Below are positions 6,855-15,028 of a stretch of 21,578 nt of DNA, one piece after another. The translations under genes and the position numbers were made by a program. Below the pieces are notes generated by a model. That model ran no database searches and was not told the origin of the DNA. It worked only from the letters and a program-made list of their open reading frames with translations. The stretch's first letter is position 1. Every line of letters begins with the position of its first letter. Source of the DNA: an uncultured Brachyspira sp. (GTDB lineage: Bacteria > Spirochaetota > Brachyspiria > Brachyspirales > Brachyspiraceae); the NCBI RefSeq assembly GCF_934747485.1, contig NZ_CAKVGN010000052.1:1-21578 (forward strand), written 5' to 3'.

Positions 6855-7811
6855 TTATTGAGCAGCAGTTTCTTCAGTTTGTGTATTTTGAGCTGCACCA
6901 GCATCTTGTTGCTGAGCATCACCGCCGCCATTAATACGTCTTTGTTCTAATTGTTGTAATTCAGCAGCTTCACGAATTCTTGCATTTTCAATAGCTTGTT
7001 TTCTTTCGTTTTCAGTTTTTAATAACTGCCAAGTAGCTTCATCGTCGATATCTTCTTCAAAATCAACAACTACTACATCATATTCCATAGTAACATCTTT
7101 AACATAAGCGATGAAGTCTCCGCCTACAGTATCTTTAGTTCTATAGAAACATAAAGAGTCTAATTTTACAGAAGGGATCATTCTAGGATAAAGAGGTGTT
7201 CTTACTAATACTCTGTCGCGAACATTAGCTAAATACTCTCTATTTTCCCATTTTACTTGTCTCCAACCGCTGAAGTAAAGTGTACCCATAGGATAAGATT
7301 TTAATTCGCCTAATTCATTTTGTAAGTTTACAAAATAACTAACTAAATAATTACGTCCATATACCCAAGAGCTAATAGATTTAATTTCGCCAACATTGTG
7401 TATTACACCTTTGCCTTCTGTATATTTTGTACCATCAGCTCCGCCATACATTTCAAGTTGATAAGCAGGTTTTACTAAAGCATAGCTATTCCAAGCTTGT
7501 AATGGGAAATGTACTCTTACACCAAGAACTTTACCAGCTTCCCAAGCTCCGTTATTACCTTTACTATCTACGTTAGTAACATATGAATTCCTGCGGTTTT
7601 CTGTTAATCTAGCAGATTCATTCAACCATACTACCCAGTTATCGTTGTAAAGATTTTGCTGAACAGAAACTACTTCATTTGTATCATCTCCTGCTGCTTG
7701 CAAGTTATCAGCATTACCTGTTATAGCAAAATCAATTAAAGTTGAATTTGTTACACCGTAAGCAGATGCAGCAACAAAAATAGAAGCTAATACTGCGAAT
7801 AACTTTTTCAT
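6855..7811 (-). CDS. flaA: Flagellar filament outer-layer (sheath) protein FlaA
   Basis: The 318-residue precursor of the periplasmic flagellar sheath protein coats the FlaB core of spirochaete filaments. A signal peptide (MKKLFAVLASIFVAASAYG) is followed by the FlaA domain, with stretches I recall from Brachyspira hyodysenteriae FlaA1, such as NDNWVVWLNESARLTENRRN and EAGKVLGVRVHFPL. The C-terminus (about 258-318) is a charged, probably coiled-coil segment (ATWQLLKTENERKQAIENAR) ending in a Gly/Gln/Ala-rich tail. AAGGAG lies 11 bases before the ATG and a strong vegetative-type promoter lies upstream. Its codons use more G/C than neighbouring genes, as expected for high expression. It is transcribed alone, between ftsA and the tpiA unit. 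Confidence 0.96.
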   Translation of the reverse strand: MKKLFAVLASIFVAASAYGVTNSTLIDFAITGNADNLQAAGDDTNEVVSVQQNLYNDNWVVWLNESARLTENRRNSYVTNVDSKGNNGAWEAGKVLGVRVHFPLQAWNSYALVKPAYQLEMYGGADGTKYTEGKGVIHNVGEIKSISSWVYGRNYLVSYFVNLQNELGELKSYPMGTLYFSGWRQVKWENREYLANVRDRVLVRTPLYPRMIPSVKLDSLCFYRTKDTVGGDFIAYVKDVTMEYDVVVVDFEEDIDDEATWQLLKTENERKQAIENARIREAAELQQLEQRRINGGGDAQQQDAGAAQNTQTEETAAQ

Positions 7812-7857
7812 AATTTATTGCACTCCTTGTACTAATTAATAAGCATAATAATATTAT

Positions 7858-7886
7858 TTTATACACTAAATTACCCAATTTGTCAA
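7858..7886 (-). promoter_or_regulatory. Promoter of flaA
   Basis: On the minus strand TTGACA (7881-7886), 17 bases and TATAAA (7858-7863) form a near-consensus sigma-70 promoter, giving a leader of about 40 bases with AAGGAG at 7823-7828. It does not resemble a sigma-28 flagellar promoter. The 7900-8040 remainder of this gap is AT-rich with nothing else recognised. Confidence 0.8.
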
Positions 7887-8040
7887 GTAGATTTAATAAA
7901 AATAACTAAATCTATAAAAATAATGTGTAATTTTAGTTTACATAATCCAAAAATTAAAATATAAAATCAAGCTTCTAAAAACTATCATAATTTTATATAT
8001 AATTTTACATCTATTAAAAAAATAACATAAAAATAAATAT

Positions 8041-9291
8041 CTATTTAAAAAACTCAGAAAATGGATTTTTTATTTTTAATGTAAATTTTTTCTTTTCTGT
8101 TGTCTTCTTGGCATTAGGGATATTAACTTTAGTAGCCTCATCTAAACTCATCATCAGTATGCCGATAACGGCAGAATAAGAAGGATTATTAGCAATATCT
8201 GTGATGCCGTAAATATTATTAGGAACTCCTATCCTCGCTGTAATAGGCATAGAACCTTTTACTGTACTTTGATATGCTTTGGCTAATTCAACCAAACCGG
8301 GAAGCAAAGAACCTCCTCCTGTAAAAACCATGCCGGCAGATAAAGAATCTATATACTTCATCTTTGATAATTCTTTGCCGCATAAACTGAGTATCTCTTC
8401 AACCCTCGCTTGTATGATTTCTGTTAAAAACTTCTTAGGTATAGCCTTACTCTTGCCGCTTGTAGTAGGAACTTCAACTATCTCTTTATCGCCTACCATA
8501 TCTATAAAAGCACAGCCGTACTCGCATTTCAATCTCTCTGCTGTAGGAATAGTTACTCTTAATCCTTCTGCTATGTCATTTGTAATATGCTGACTTCCTA
8601 TAGGTATAACAGCAGTATGCCAAACAGAGCCTTCCAAAAACACCATAAGCGATGTAGTAGAATGCCCTATATCAAACACAACCACTCCAAGCTCTTTTTC
8701 ATCTTCTGTAAGACAAGCCTCAGCACTTCCGCGTACGCTCACTATAAAATCTTTACCGCTGAACTTCATCTTATTTAAAGTTCTTCTTAAATTTTCACTC
8801 ACATATTTAAGACCAGTGATAAGATGAACCTTAGTTTCTAATCTTGTTCCAGACATTCCTATAGGGTTTTTTATCTCATCTTGACCGTCTAAAGAATATT
8901 CTTGTTCTATAGTTTCTATAATTTCTATGTCCGAAGGCAAACGAACATTTTTAGCACTTTCTAATACCCTTTCTATTTCTAATGGAGTTATTTCCTTATC
9001 TTTTGTGTTAACACCTATAACGCCTTTGCTGTTCATACCTTTTATATGGTCGCCACCTATAGTAGCTATCACATCAGGAGCCTGAAGTCCTGCCATATCT
9101 TCTGCCTTGTTTATAGATTTCTCTATAGCATCAGCTGCAGCATCTATATTTACTATAATACCCTTTCTAATACCATCACTCTCGCTCTCCCCTATGCCTA
9201 TAATATCAAGCTTATCTTCATTAACCCTTGCTATTACAGTTTTTATTGATGAAGTGCCGATATCTACACCAGCTATTATTGGCTCTTTCAA
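8041..9291 (-). CDS. ftsA: Cell division protein FtsA
   Basis: The 416-residue actin-like ATPase tethers FtsZ filaments to the membrane and recruits the divisome. GVDIGTSSIK (8-17) is phosphate loop 1. The SHS2/1C insertion lies at about 85-165, FDIGHSTTSL (206-215) is phosphate loop 2 and FTGGGSLLPGL (323-333) is the adenosine motif. The C-terminal amphipathic membrane-targeting helix is KFTLKIKNPFSEFFK (402-416). The only start consistent with the domain is TTG, seven bases after AGGAG. There is no ftsZ or ftsQ neighbour: upstream is a small lipoprotein gene and downstream is flaA, unlike the common ftsQAZ order. The 9292-9457 leader holds a TAATATT/AATATTA stem but no clear promoter. Confidence 0.95.
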   Translation of the reverse strand: MKEPIIAGVDIGTSSIKTVIARVNEDKLDIIGIGESESDGIRKGIIVNIDAAADAIEKSINKAEDMAGLQAPDVIATIGGDHIKGMNSKGVIGVNTKDKEITPLEIERVLESAKNVRLPSDIEIIETIEQEYSLDGQDEIKNPIGMSGTRLETKVHLITGLKYVSENLRRTLNKMKFSGKDFIVSVRGSAEACLTEDEKELGVVVFDIGHSTTSLMVFLEGSVWHTAVIPIGSQHITNDIAEGLRVTIPTAERLKCEYGCAFIDMVGDKEIVEVPTTSGKSKAIPKKFLTEIIQARVEEILSLCGKELSKMKYIDSLSAGMVFTGGGSLLPGLVELAKAYQSTVKGSMPITARIGVPNNIYGITDIANNPSYSAVIGILMMSLDEATKVNIPNAKKTTEKKKFTLKIKNPFSEFFK

Positions 9292-9457
9292 GGTTTAACT
9301 CCTAAATAAAGTATTATGTTAATATTTTCGGAATATTATTGTTTTCATTAATATTTTTTTATTCTTTAATAATATATTTTAAATATACTAATTTATATAC
9401 TTTTTTAATACTTTTGATAAATATTTATTTTTGAAAATACAGAAAAATTATAAAAAA

Positions 9458-9946
9458 TTAATTAATAACCCACTTGTCGCCTTCCTGAGCCATAATAAAT
9501 GTTTGTCTCATATTTGCAGTGGATTTATTTACTCTATCATAAACTGAAGTGCCTACATCTATATAAGCATTTTTACCCTCAAGCTTTATACTATAAACTT
9601 TATCTATTTTCGTCTCAAACTCAAAATCTAATGAAGGGCTAGATGCAGCATATTCATCTGCATTTTTTACATTTCTTGTCTTAGCCAAAATTTCTTTATA
9701 ATTAGATGAATAAAAATTATTATAAGCCATCTTCACACTCTCTTCATCATACGGCAACAACAAAAACTCCTCTAAAGATTTTAAAGCAGCTGTTTTTAAT
9801 TCTTCTTCATTATAGCTTTTTATCTCAACAGCCTCTTTGTTTTCATCATCGCTTAAAACAATTTCTACTTTCTGGCTGCCGCTTCCGCAAGAAACAAATA
9901 AACTAAATAAAACAAATAAAAAAATTGTTAAAATAATATTATGCAT
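9458..9946 (-). CDS. Small exported lipoprotein, unknown function
   Basis: The 162-residue protein starts with a hydrophobic signal ending in lipobox F-V-S-C (Cys20) and a Gly/Ser linker. A helical acidic segment follows (about 45-95), then an alternating beta-like C-terminus (KNAYIDVGTSVYDRVNK, then RQTFIMAQEGDKWVIN). The closing pattern, strands ending in E-G-D-K-W-x-I, is what NTF2-like/DUF4878-type lipoproteins show, but this is resemblance only. It begins four bases after the stop of the upstream exported protein, with GGAAGGG as ribosome site, so the two form an operon. It may be cotranscribed with ftsA, 166 bases downstream. Confidence 0.78.
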   Translation of the reverse strand: MHNIILTIFLFVLFSLFVSCGSGSQKVEIVLSDDENKEAVEIKSYNEEELKTAALKSLEEFLLLPYDEESVKMAYNNFYSSNYKEILAKTRNVKNADEYAASSPSLDFEFETKIDKVYSIKLEGKNAYIDVGTSVYDRVNKSTANMRQTFIMAQEGDKWVIN

Positions 9947-9950
9947 AAAA

Positions 9951-10604
9951 TTAAAGCCCTTCCAATATCTCTTTTCTGTTGTTTTGAGGAGGTATAGATT
10001 CTTTCTCTTTTATTCTTGTTTGAGAAGTAGTTGTAATATTATTCATATTAATATATTTAATAATGCTCGGACGCTCTAATATAATTCTATTGTCTCCATT
10101 TTGCCAAGAAACAGTTTCTGCATCCAAAAAAGCTCCCTTTCCATATTTAGCAGACAAAGAAGACAATAATTCTAAAAAATCCACCTGATCAGGCTGAAAA
10201 TATATAGTAATAGAATATAATGAATCATCTTTAAAAATAAAATACCCGCTCTTATAAAACTTATTCTCTTCTAATGATAAAAAAGTAGCACTTTCCTCAG
10301 AAGCCAAATCAACCCCATTAGTATTGAGCATATATTCTTTAGGAAGCATCATCGTATTATCTTCCAATATAGCCTTAATTGTATCTTCTCTCGTAGAACC
10401 CAATTTTATATTTTTAAATCCTGTAATAGGTATATTAATCACCGCCGGCTTTCTTCCAACTACCGCATCATTAGTTATATAACTTTCTTCTGTTGTTGTT
10501 GTATTGTTATTATTATTTTGAGGAGGAGTATAAGCATCATTAGTTGCATACTGACTAAACAAATTCAAACAAAACAAAAACATCATTATTAATATATATC
10601 TCAT
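9951..10604 (-). CDS. Periplasmic protein of unknown function
   Basis: The 217-residue protein has a signal peptide ending LFSQ (residue 18), then a low-complexity Asn/Thr linker (NNNNNTTTTEE, about 30-40). The folded region at about 60-185 contains FKNIKLGSTREDTIKAIL, FKDDSLYSITIYF, LSAKYGKG and SWQNGDNRIILER. 'I-x-L-G-x-[ST]-x-E-x-x-x-x-x-L' followed by 'L-x-x-K-Y-G-x-G' is a pattern common in small exported alpha/beta proteins that compare substrate terms. I recognise no named family. It is the first gene of a two-gene unit with the lipoprotein downstream and has a 20-bp palindrome about 25 bases upstream of its start. Confidence 0.75.
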   Translation of the reverse strand: MRYILIMMFLFCLNLFSQYATNDAYTPPQNNNNNTTTTEESYITNDAVVGRKPAVINIPITGFKNIKLGSTREDTIKAILEDNTMMLPKEYMLNTNGVDLASEESATFLSLEENKFYKSGYFIFKDDSLYSITIYFQPDQVDFLELLSSLSAKYGKGAFLDAETVSWQNGDNRIILERPSIIKYINMNNITTTSQTRIKEKESIPPQNNRKEILEGL

Positions 10605-10628
10605 AATACTTTACCTACTTTAAACTAT

Positions 10629-10648
10629 AATATAGTATCGACTATATT
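10629..10648. repeat. Palindrome upstream of the exported-protein gene, candidate operator
   Basis: Two perfect 8-base arms, AATATAGT and ACTATATT, are separated by ATCG. The dyad lies in the 249-base gap between divergent genes, about 25 bases before the minus-strand start at 10604. A dimeric regulator site is possible; chance is also possible in AT-rich DNA. Confidence 0.4.
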
Positions 10649-10760
10649 TTTAATTTAATTATTTTTTTTACATATTGCTATTTACTTATAATTTATAAAA
10701 CTTATAAAAATATTTATCATAAAACTATTTTTTATAAAAAAACAACCGCATTATAAAAAT

Positions 10761-10777
10761 TACATAATAATTATGTA
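10761..10777. repeat. Second palindrome in the divergent intergenic region
   Basis: TACATAAT and ATTATGTA form perfect 8-base arms around a single A. It lies 80-100 bases upstream of the ATPase gene at 10860. The rest of the 10605-10853 gap is nearly pure A/T with no confident promoter. Confidence 0.35.
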
Positions 10778-10859
10778 TACTAAAATTTGAAAATATTCTA
10801 AAATATATTATATTATAGTATGAAATATTCTATAAAAAAATTTTTTAATGTAGGTGGAT

Positions 10860-11540
10860 ATGAATATAAAAAATAATAGAGTAACTATAATATGCGGCCA
10901 TTACGGCTCAGGGAAAACTACTTTCTCTATTAATTATGCCATCTATTTAAGAAACAAAACAAACACCCCAATATATATAGCCGATTTGGATATTGTTAAT
11001 CCTTACTTCCGTTCAAGAGAACATTCTCAAAACCTCAAAGATAAAGATATAAAAATAATAGGAACCTACCTGCCGCAATCCGGCTCTGATTTACCTGCCG
11101 TGTCTGCTGAAGTTTATTCTATATTTAATAATAAAGATATTATAGGAATAATAGATATGGGTGGAAACTCTGTTGGAAGCTTAGCTTTTGCTACTTTTAG
11201 AGAATATGTTCAAACAGATGAAACTGATGTATTTTTTGTTCTTAATGCAAACAGAAAAGAAAACTCCACTTTTGAACTTGCATTGGGGCATCTTATCTCT
11301 ATAGAAGCTATACTCACATTAAATGTTACAGGCATAATAAACAACACTCATCTTATGAATGATACTTCTGCAGAAGATATTATACGAGGCGAAGAGATAG
11401 CTGAAAAACTCTCTAAAGAAAAAAATATAGATGTGATATGCAGCTGCGTTAATAGTAATTTAATTAAACAAAATATAAAAACTAAATATCAGTTGTTTAA
11501 TATAGAATATGATATAAAAAATATAGGGAACGTTGTATAA
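10860..11540 (+). CDS. P-loop ATPase of the CobQ/CobB/MinD/ParA fold
   Basis: The 226-residue protein carries a deviant Walker A, GHYGSGKTT (13-21), the signature ADLDIVNPYFRSRE (41-54) and a Walker-B-like IIGIIDMGG (94-102). These identify a MinD/ParA-like family that I recall in anaerobes as an ATP-binding protein of unknown role, sometimes beside 2-oxoacid:ferredoxin oxidoreductase genes; none is here. The start is uncertain. GTG at 10854 is in frame but lacks a ribosome site, while ATG at 10860 has AGGTGG only two bases away. ATG is chosen because the Walker strand follows directly. It is the first gene of a plus-strand operon leading into glycosyltransferases. Confidence 0.85.
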   Translation: MNIKNNRVTIICGHYGSGKTTFSINYAIYLRNKTNTPIYIADLDIVNPYFRSREHSQNLKDKDIKIIGTYLPQSGSDLPAVSAEVYSIFNNKDIIGIIDMGGNSVGSLAFATFREYVQTDETDVFFVLNANRKENSTFELALGHLISIEAILTLNVTGIINNTHLMNDTSAEDIIRGEEIAEKLSKEKNIDVICSCVNSNLIKQNIKTKYQLFNIEYDIKNIGNVV

Positions 11541-11546
11541 CTTAGT

Positions 11547-12305
11547 ATGGATTATTATAACAATAAAAAATTATATGAGTTAGCCCCATTGCTTTCTCCG
11601 AGTATATACGAAACTATATTTTATAATCAGTATGAGATAAGAGCTGATAAAAATGCTATTGTATTAGATGATAAAGTATTTGATGATGTTTATATAGAAG
11701 AAAAAATATACAGAAACTTTATTTTGTCAAACTCAAATAGACTCGGAAAATCTTTAAACTATTTGGGACTTAATCAGATGCATGGATGCATTATTAATAA
11801 TTTAGAAATGGATAACGGCAAACTTACACTAACACTTCTTGATGCTGGAGTGGCTAATTTGGCTAAAACTTTAATAGAAACAAAAGCTATTAATATAGAC
11901 TTAAAACCGTTTATAGTAAAAATGATATTTGAAAATGTTTATTATCATTCTAACCATACTATAGATAAAGAAGAGTTTATTATAAAAAATAATGAAAATA
12001 TAATAGAAAAAACATATATACAAGACCAAATCACTTTAATAAATGATAATGAAATAGAGATTGTAATATCGGTTCAAGATAAAGAAGAAAAATTAAATTA
12101 TTATATAATAAAATGTAAAAACACATCTGTTGTAGATGAGGCAAGGGATACTTGGCTTAGTATTTTTTATGGAAATGATTTTTCTATGCTTTATGATTAT
12201 TTTATTAATACGAGAAAAACTAATAAGCTTGTTATGAATAGAAATGTTTGTATTGGTATTATAGCAAAATATGAAGAGTTTGTTTCTCAGCTGGATATAT
12301 CTTAA
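11547..12305 (+). CDS. Unknown cytoplasmic protein in the glycosyltransferase operon
   Basis: The 252-residue protein has no signal peptide, membrane segment or motif I recognise. It is rich in Asn, Ile and Lys. It holds predicted alternating strands (KNAIVLDDKVFDDVYIEEK; LEMDNGKLTLTLLD; NDNEIEIVISVQDKE) and a C-terminal helical part (ARDTWLSIFYGNDFSMLYDYF). It begins six bases after the ATPase stop without an obvious ribosome site. Its TAA overlaps the ATG of the next gene (TAATG), so it is translationally linked to both neighbours. A role with the P-loop ATPase or in envelope sugar synthesis is suggested only by this linkage. Confidence 0.78.
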   Translation: MDYYNNKKLYELAPLLSPSIYETIFYNQYEIRADKNAIVLDDKVFDDVYIEEKIYRNFILSNSNRLGKSLNYLGLNQMHGCIINNLEMDNGKLTLTLLDAGVANLAKTLIETKAINIDLKPFIVKMIFENVYYHSNHTIDKEEFIIKNNENIIEKTYIQDQITLINDNEIEIVISVQDKEEKLNYYIIKCKNTSVVDEARDTWLSIFYGNDFSMLYDYFINTRKTNKLVMNRNVCIGIIAKYEEFVSQLDIS

Positions 12306-13294
12306 TGAAAGAAATAAAAAACTTATTAATACATGCTCCAAATTGGCTTGGTGATATAGTGATGTCTTTGCCTGCGATACATTTAATAAAAGAAGAATAT
12401 AAAGACATAAAGATAACTGTATTAGCAAAGAAATCAATGTTCGGCATACTTACTGTAAGCGGATTAGTTGATGATGTAATAGAGTTAAAAAATTTCCCTG
12501 CTTTAAGAAAATATCATTTTGATACTGCTTTGCTTTTCCCTAATTCTTTTGAAAGTGCTTTTAGGGTATTCGGTCATGGTATAAAAAGACGTATAGGATA
12601 CAAAGCTGATTATAGAAACTTTATGCTTACAGAGGCTATTGAAAGAGAGAGTGTAAGATGGTGGCATACCGCAGATTATTATGTTAATTTACTTAAAGCC
12701 ATTAATATAAATAAACAACGCCCAACCATGAAATTAAACATAAAAGAAGATATCCTAAACAATGCTAAAGATTATATAAAATCTATAAACCCAGAAAACA
12801 AAAAAATATTTGCTTACGGCATAGGTGCTACTAATAGTTTTGGTAAAATTTGGAAAGAAGAATATTTTGCTGAAGTTATTAATTATTTATCTTCTAAATA
12901 TAATGCTTTGACTTTATTTGTAACAACTCCAAATGAAAAAGAAATATCTGATAAAATAAAATCTATGCTAAAAGAAGAACCTATTATACAATATACTTCA
13001 TTAGATAATATAGCTGCTATACTTAGCTTATGCGATGGTTTTATAGGTAACGATTCTGGTGCTATGCATGTTGCTTCTATAGTTGGAATACCTACTTTAG
13101 CTCTGTATTTTGCCACACCCGCCGGTATGAACTCTCCAATAGGTATTAACAGCCATATAATAGAAAAAAAACTAGATAATAAGGCTTGCATCTGCGGCGG
13201 CAGAAAATGCTCCCTTAACACTTTTGAATGCAGAGAGATAATAAAACCAGAAGAGGTAATAAATAAATTTGAAGGAATTATTAATGGATTATGA
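12305..13294 (+). CDS. waaF: Glycosyltransferase family 9, lipopolysaccharide heptosyltransferase II-like
   Basis: The 329-residue GT-B enzyme matches the ADP-heptose:LPS heptosyltransferase family. The N-terminal APNWLGDIVMSLPAI (11-25) is the acceptor-side signature. YGIGATNSFGKIWKEEYFAEV (171-191) corresponds to the nucleotide-sugar strand and loop. FIGNDSGAMHVASIVGIPTLALY (246-268) holds the conserved D-S-G-x-x-H. A C-terminal cysteine cluster (Cys295, 297, 302, 309) is frequent in WaaF. The likely role is transferring heptose onto the lipooligosaccharide inner core at the cytoplasmic membrane face; sugar specificity is inferred. It overlaps the upstream stop by one base and the next gene by 11 bases. 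Confidence 0.88.
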   Translation: MKEIKNLLIHAPNWLGDIVMSLPAIHLIKEEYKDIKITVLAKKSMFGILTVSGLVDDVIELKNFPALRKYHFDTALLFPNSFESAFRVFGHGIKRRIGYKADYRNFMLTEAIERESVRWWHTADYYVNLLKAININKQRPTMKLNIKEDILNNAKDYIKSINPENKKIFAYGIGATNSFGKIWKEEYFAEVINYLSSKYNALTLFVTTPNEKEISDKIKSMLKEEPIIQYTSLDNIAAILSLCDGFIGNDSGAMHVASIVGIPTLALYFATPAGMNSPIGINSHIIEKKLDNKACICGGRKCSLNTFECREIIKPEEVINKFEGIINGL

Positions 13295-14111
13295 TGTTAC
13301 TCTTTCTATAACTACATACAACGAAGAAAAATATTTGCCTATACTTTTGGATTCTATAAAATCGCAAAAAACTAATTTAAAAATGGATATACTTATTATA
13401 GATGATTCTTCCACAGATAAAACATTGGAAATAGCTAAATCTTATGAGGGAGTTAGAATTATACATAATGACAGAAAATCTGATGTGCAGTATATGAGAA
13501 ACACAGGGCTTAAAGAAGCATTTGGAAAGGTGATAATATTTTTTGATGCTGATGTTGCAATATCTAATAATTTTGTAGAAAATATGGTACGTCCTATAAT
13601 AGAGGGTAAAACAGATACTACATTATGCAAAACTTATGCTGTCTTAGAAGCTTTTTATAATGTACTTCCTAATAATTATTCAAAAAGTTATGTTAATTTT
13701 ATAAGGCATTGCCCAAGATTTATGATGAAGCGTTTTCCTGTGCAATTTGTTCCTTGGATTGCAAGATGGTTTAAGATGATGAAAAATAAAAAAGGTTTTG
13801 TGAATATTTGGAATGTACCAAATAGAACACATACTACAGGCATAGCTACAAAAACAGAAATTGCAAGAAAAACTGGCGGTTGGAAAGTGAGAATAGGCGA
13901 CGGAGATGATGCTCAATATTCAAACGATATATGCGATGCAAGCTCTAAAGTATTATGGATAGGAAAATGTATATTGTTTATTTCAAGAAGAAGAGTTTTC
14001 CCTACTGATAATGGCTGGATAACTGATATATTATTTAAACCTATAAAAAAATATTATAAAAATAAAATAAAAAAGAAAAATGATAATGATTATACTCAAA
14101 GTATAAGATAA
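13284..14111 (+). CDS. Glycosyltransferase family 2
   Basis: The 275-residue GT-A enzyme starts at ATG 13284, seven bases after AAGGA inside the end of waaF; an upstream in-frame TTG has no such support. VTLSITTYNEEKYLPILLDS (5-24) is the family's first strand, IIDDSSTDKT (38-47) binds the nucleotide and FFDADVAIS (86-94) contains the metal-binding D-x-D. The C-terminus is strongly basic (IKKYYKNKIKKKN), suggesting membrane association. Donor and acceptor cannot be read from sequence. Its position after waaF points to lipooligosaccharide or another surface glycan. No terminator is visible in the 81-base gap that follows. Confidence 0.9.
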   Translation: MDYDVTLSITTYNEEKYLPILLDSIKSQKTNLKMDILIIDDSSTDKTLEIAKSYEGVRIIHNDRKSDVQYMRNTGLKEAFGKVIIFFDADVAISNNFVENMVRPIIEGKTDTTLCKTYAVLEAFYNVLPNNYSKSYVNFIRHCPRFMMKRFPVQFVPWIARWFKMMKNKKGFVNIWNVPNRTHTTGIATKTEIARKTGGWKVRIGDGDDAQYSNDICDASSKVLWIGKCILFISRRRVFPTDNGWITDILFKPIKKYYKNKIKKKNDNDYTQSIR

Positions 14112-14132
14112 ATACTATAAAATAAACAATAA

Positions 14133-14161
14133 TTGATAAAAACATAATTATATATTAAAAT
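14133..14161 (+). promoter_or_regulatory. Candidate promoter of the thioredoxin-fold/GNAT pair
   Basis: TTGATA (14133-14138), 17 bases, TAAAAT (14156-14161). A ribosome site TGGAG lies at about 14178-14182, ten bases before the ATG at 14193. Confidence 0.5.
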
Positions 14162-14192
14162 ATAATAAATAATAATATGGAGTGTAATACTA

Positions 14193-14555
14193 ATGATAAC
14201 TTTTAAAACAATAGATGATAATGAAATGAAATATATTATGGAAAATAAAGAAGTAAGCAATGATATAAAAAATACTTCAGAAAAAGTGCTTGCTATATTC
14301 ACTCAAGATTGGTGCGGAGATTGGAAAGGATTAAATAGAGAATTAGTAGCCAATGAACAAAATAATGATGTAGATTTAACTGTATTTATATGTAAATATA
14401 ATGAAAGTCCTCTCTATGAAGAGTTTATGAACTTCAAAGAAAAAGAATGGAAAAATGACCTTATTCCTTATTTGAGATATTATAAAAATGGCAATCTTAT
14501 TAAAGACACTAATCACTTGCCGTTTCAAAGAATTATGAATGTGTTTAATCAATAA
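14193..14555 (+). CDS. Thioredoxin-fold protein with a one-cysteine active site
   Basis: The 120-residue protein has a thioredoxin-like layout. A first strand, VLAIFTQDWCGDWKGLNREL (32-51), ends in the active-site position, a middle strand is DLTVFICKY, and the cis-Pro strand is LIPYLRYYKNG (90-100). The usual W-C-G-P-C is W-C-G-D-W: Cys41 is kept and the resolving Cys is replaced by Trp44. Such a protein cannot form the normal CxxC disulfide, so oxidoreductase activity would have to be monothiol or absent. No signal peptide is seen, so it is probably cytoplasmic. It overlaps the next gene by 17 bases. It could be a bacterial thioredoxin-family protein of unassigned role. Confidence 0.8.
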   Translation: MITFKTIDDNEMKYIMENKEVSNDIKNTSEKVLAIFTQDWCGDWKGLNRELVANEQNNDVDLTVFICKYNESPLYEEFMNFKEKEWKNDLIPYLRYYKNGNLIKDTNHLPFQRIMNVFNQ

Positions 14556-15009
14556 TAACTTTGAAATAAAAAAAGCTCAAATAGAAGATTTAGAAGAAAT
14601 TAGCAATTTAGCTAAAAAAATATATCTTAAATACAATTCATCATTGGATACAGATGAAGGAATAAATAATATATTAACTTTCATTAATTATAATAACATA
14701 TTAATGAGAACATATATTGACGGCTCTCTAATTCTTAAAGCAAAAGACATTAAAAAAAATATTATTATAGGCTTTATAGAAATAAGAAATTATAATCATA
14801 TATCACTTTTATTTGTTGATGATGAGTATTTTAGACTCGGCTTAGGAAAGAGTCTATTTGAGAAAGTTAAAGATATAACAAAAAGCGATAGATACTCAGT
14901 TAATTCGAGCGATTATGCTATAGACTTCTATAAGAAATTGGGTTTTGTTGCCATTTATGACAATATAAAAATAGAAAACGGAGTTCATTTTCACCCGATG
15001 ATTTTTTAA
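14539..15009 (+). CDS. GNAT-family N-acetyltransferase
   Basis: The 156-residue protein has the GNAT fold. The N-terminal strand and helix are FEIKKAQIEDLEEISNLAKKIY (8-29), and the central strand is IIIGFIEIRNYNHISLLFVDDEYF. The acetyl-CoA loop RLGLGKSLFEKV (99-110) follows the R-x-x-G-x-G-[KR] pattern, and FYKKLGFVAI (130-139) is the closing motif. The start lies inside the upstream gene with only a weak AAAG site, so translation is probably coupled. An alternative shorter start is not obvious. The acceptor is unknown, and nothing links it mechanistically to the thioredoxin-fold protein beyond cotranscription. Confidence 0.86.
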   Translation: MCLINNNFEIKKAQIEDLEEISNLAKKIYLKYNSSLDTDEGINNILTFINYNNILMRTYIDGSLILKAKDIKKNIIIGFIEIRNYNHISLLFVDDEYFRLGLGKSLFEKVKDITKSDRYSVNSSDYAIDFYKKLGFVAIYDNIKIENGVHFHPMIF

Positions 15010-15028
15010 AATACCTCATATATGTATA

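Noticed and set aside
13269..13283. TTG start for the GT2 glycosyltransferase
   Set aside because: ATG at 13284 has AAGGA at ideal spacing and begins directly at the GT2 first strand.
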